Assembly (NCBI GenBank): GCA_040752355.1
Contig: JBFMHE010000005.1
Coordinates: 119,129 to 183,128, forward strand
Source of the DNA: Nitrospirota bacterium
Lineage (GTDB): Bacteria > Nitrospirota > Thermodesulfovibrionia > Thermodesulfovibrionales > Dissulfurispiraceae
Direction: 5' to 3'
DNA length: 64,000 nucleotides
Shown: in pieces, positions 63,277 through 64,000 of the stretch
How the letters are laid out: each line of letters opens with the position of its first letter
Numbering within the stretch: the first letter of the stretch is position 1
The notes under the pieces: model-generated
Seen by the model: only the letters and a program-made list of their open reading frames with translations
Database searches by the model: none
Told to the model about the DNA's origin: nothing
Made by a program: the position numbers and the translations under genes

Positions 63277-63861
63277 ATGCCGCAGAAACCAAAAGGAAAG
63301 ACACCGACGAAAGCGAAGACAAAGGCGACGGGCAAGCCGGCGGCAAAGTCGAGCGCAAAACCGAAAGCGGCTGCAAAAGCCCCTGTAAAGGCAGCTGCAA
63401 AAACAAAAGTAAAAGTAAAAGAGAAGCCGGCAAAGGCTGTCGATACAGCAGCGAAGAAGGTCGCCCCTCCCGCCGAGGATGAGAATACGAGAAAAGCGCG
63501 TCTCAGGAAGGTGCTGATCCAGAAGCGCGAGGAGATCATCAAAGAGGCGAAGGACGAGATCAAGAAATTCAAATCCGGCGAGCGGCGGCAGCTCGTCGAG
63601 ACGGTGATGGATGACGGCGATATGTCCGTCGTCGACCTCTCCGAGGATATCAGCCTGAGGCAGCTCAGCTCCCACCGTGAAACGCTGATCAAGATAGACG
63701 CCGCGCTCAGGAAGCTCGAGGAAGGGACCTACGGCATCTGCGAAGAGTGCGGCGACGAGATCAGCGAAGAGCGGCTGAAGATCATGCCCTTCGCCATCTA
63801 CTGCCGGGACGACCAGGAGCGGCGGGAGATGATCGAGCGGCTTGAGCGGGAGGAGTCGTAA
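63277..63861 (+). CDS. DksA/TraR-type zinc-finger protein with Lys/Ala-rich N-terminal extension
   Basis: The C-terminal 120 residues match DksA/TraR: a coiled coil (RLRKVLIQKREEIIKEAKDE) and YGICEECGDEISEERLKI-, then a single Cys in YCRDDQER. The finger thus has CxxC-x17-C-x2-D, with Asp in place of the fourth Cys. The first 65 residues are Lys, Ala and Pro repeats like a histone H1 tail, which could bind nucleic acid. ATG 63277 follows AAGGAGGAGCT. It probably binds RNA polymerase with (p)ppGpp; the tail's role is unknown. Confidence 0.82.
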   Translation: MPQKPKGKTPTKAKTKATGKPAAKSSAKPKAAAKAPVKAAAKTKVKVKEKPAKAVDTAAKKVAPPAEDENTRKARLRKVLIQKREEIIKEAKDEIKKFKSGERRQLVETVMDDGDMSVVDLSEDISLRQLSSHRETLIKIDAALRKLEEGTYGICEECGDEISEERLKIMPFAIYCRDDQERREMIERLEREES

Positions 63862-63900
63862 CCGGCAGGCGCGGCATCCCCGGCATCGATACTTCACAAA

Positions 63901-63934
63901 ACCCGGAACGCCCGCGGGCGCTCCGGGTTTTTTT
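63901..63934. terminator. bidirectional terminator between dksA-like and truA-like genes
   Basis: ACCCGGAACGCCCG and its near-complement CGGGCGCTCCGGGT form a long stem. It is followed by seven T residues on the plus strand and, read from the minus strand, by a short T-run too. It suits the convergent pair. Confidence 0.85.
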
Positions 63935-63948
63935 ACGGCCGGGCTTTG

Positions 63949-64000
63949 TTATGGATAGAGTACCCGCTCCAGGAAGAGGCCCCTCGCCGGAGCGGCGGGT
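63949..64000 (-). CDS. truA: C-terminus of a tRNA pseudouridine synthase A-like protein (partial)
   Basis: On the minus strand the window edge shows PAAPARGLFLERVLYP followed by TAA. This is the usual end of TruA (APxxGLxLxxVxY). Only 16 codons are visible, so the call is tentative. Confidence 0.55.
   Translation of the reverse strand, partial: PAAPARGLFLERVLYP

Overview
The window reads as one contiguous, GC-rich bacterial chromosome segment. The gene content fits a Gram-negative anaerobe or microaerophile, most likely of the Nitrospirota (Thermodesulfovibrio-like) or a Desulfobacterota-like lineage; this placement is inference from gene content and style, not from a marker-gene tree. Pointers are an outer-membrane lipoprotein and beta-barrel, a futalosine-pathway menaquinone gene (mqnD), archaeal-type split glutamate synthase, a bacterial NrpR-type nitrogen repressor, and many paired signalling proteins. 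Translation genes (rpsB-tsf-pyrH-frr, rpsU, two tRNAs) show that this is core chromosome, with small patches of mobile-element debris.

Layout. 1-6.0 kb: exported carbohydrate and cell-wall proteins (sugar dehydrogenase, polysaccharide deacetylase, glycosidase-like protein, a beta-lactamase-fold/NamZ-like fusion). 6.2-10.4 kb: a PilZ protein and three PRC-barrel proteins around the relic of an HtrA-type protease and a Slp-like lipoprotein. 10.4-10.9 kb: an initiator-tRNA-like relic and a decayed element. 11-18.8 kb: PstS-like protein, two histidine kinases (one lacking the phospho-acceptor His), glycogen debranching enzyme, PAS protein. 19-26.9 kb: small metabolic and exported genes, a deletion-derived IS200-type element that truncates a lipoprotein gene, tRNA-Arg, LOG-family protein, pentapeptide-repeat protein, tRNA-Pro.

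27.2-37.2 kb is a nitrogen-assimilation block. A three-gene split glutamate synthase operon runs leftwards. It is divergent from an unusual regulator (KaiC/RecA-like domain with a broken P-loop, XRE helix-turn-helix, cupin). To the right lie a second FMN-dependent GltB-like protein, an NrpR-like repressor and a PII protein. The divergent region carries two sigma70-like promoters and a perfect inverted repeat arranged as an operator.

37.3-47.2 kb: a DHH/CBS/tRNA-nucleotidyltransferase fusion, a PilZ protein, a serine dehydrogenase-type protease, a cold-shock-like operon (RRM protein, S21, small basic protein, DEAD-box helicase) and a double ABC ATPase. 47.3-53.5 kb: a FadR-type regulator with a branched-chain-amino-acid-type ABC transporter that has an isochorismatase-family hydrolase inside the operon. 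53.7-60 kb: MerR protein, PBP1A, a structured palindromic repeat element, Ogt, glycogen phosphorylase, MqnD. 60.1-64 kb: rpsB-tsf-pyrH-frr, a 48-residue ORF, a DksA-type protein and the end of a truA-like gene. No CRISPR array, prophage or complete insertion sequence was seen.
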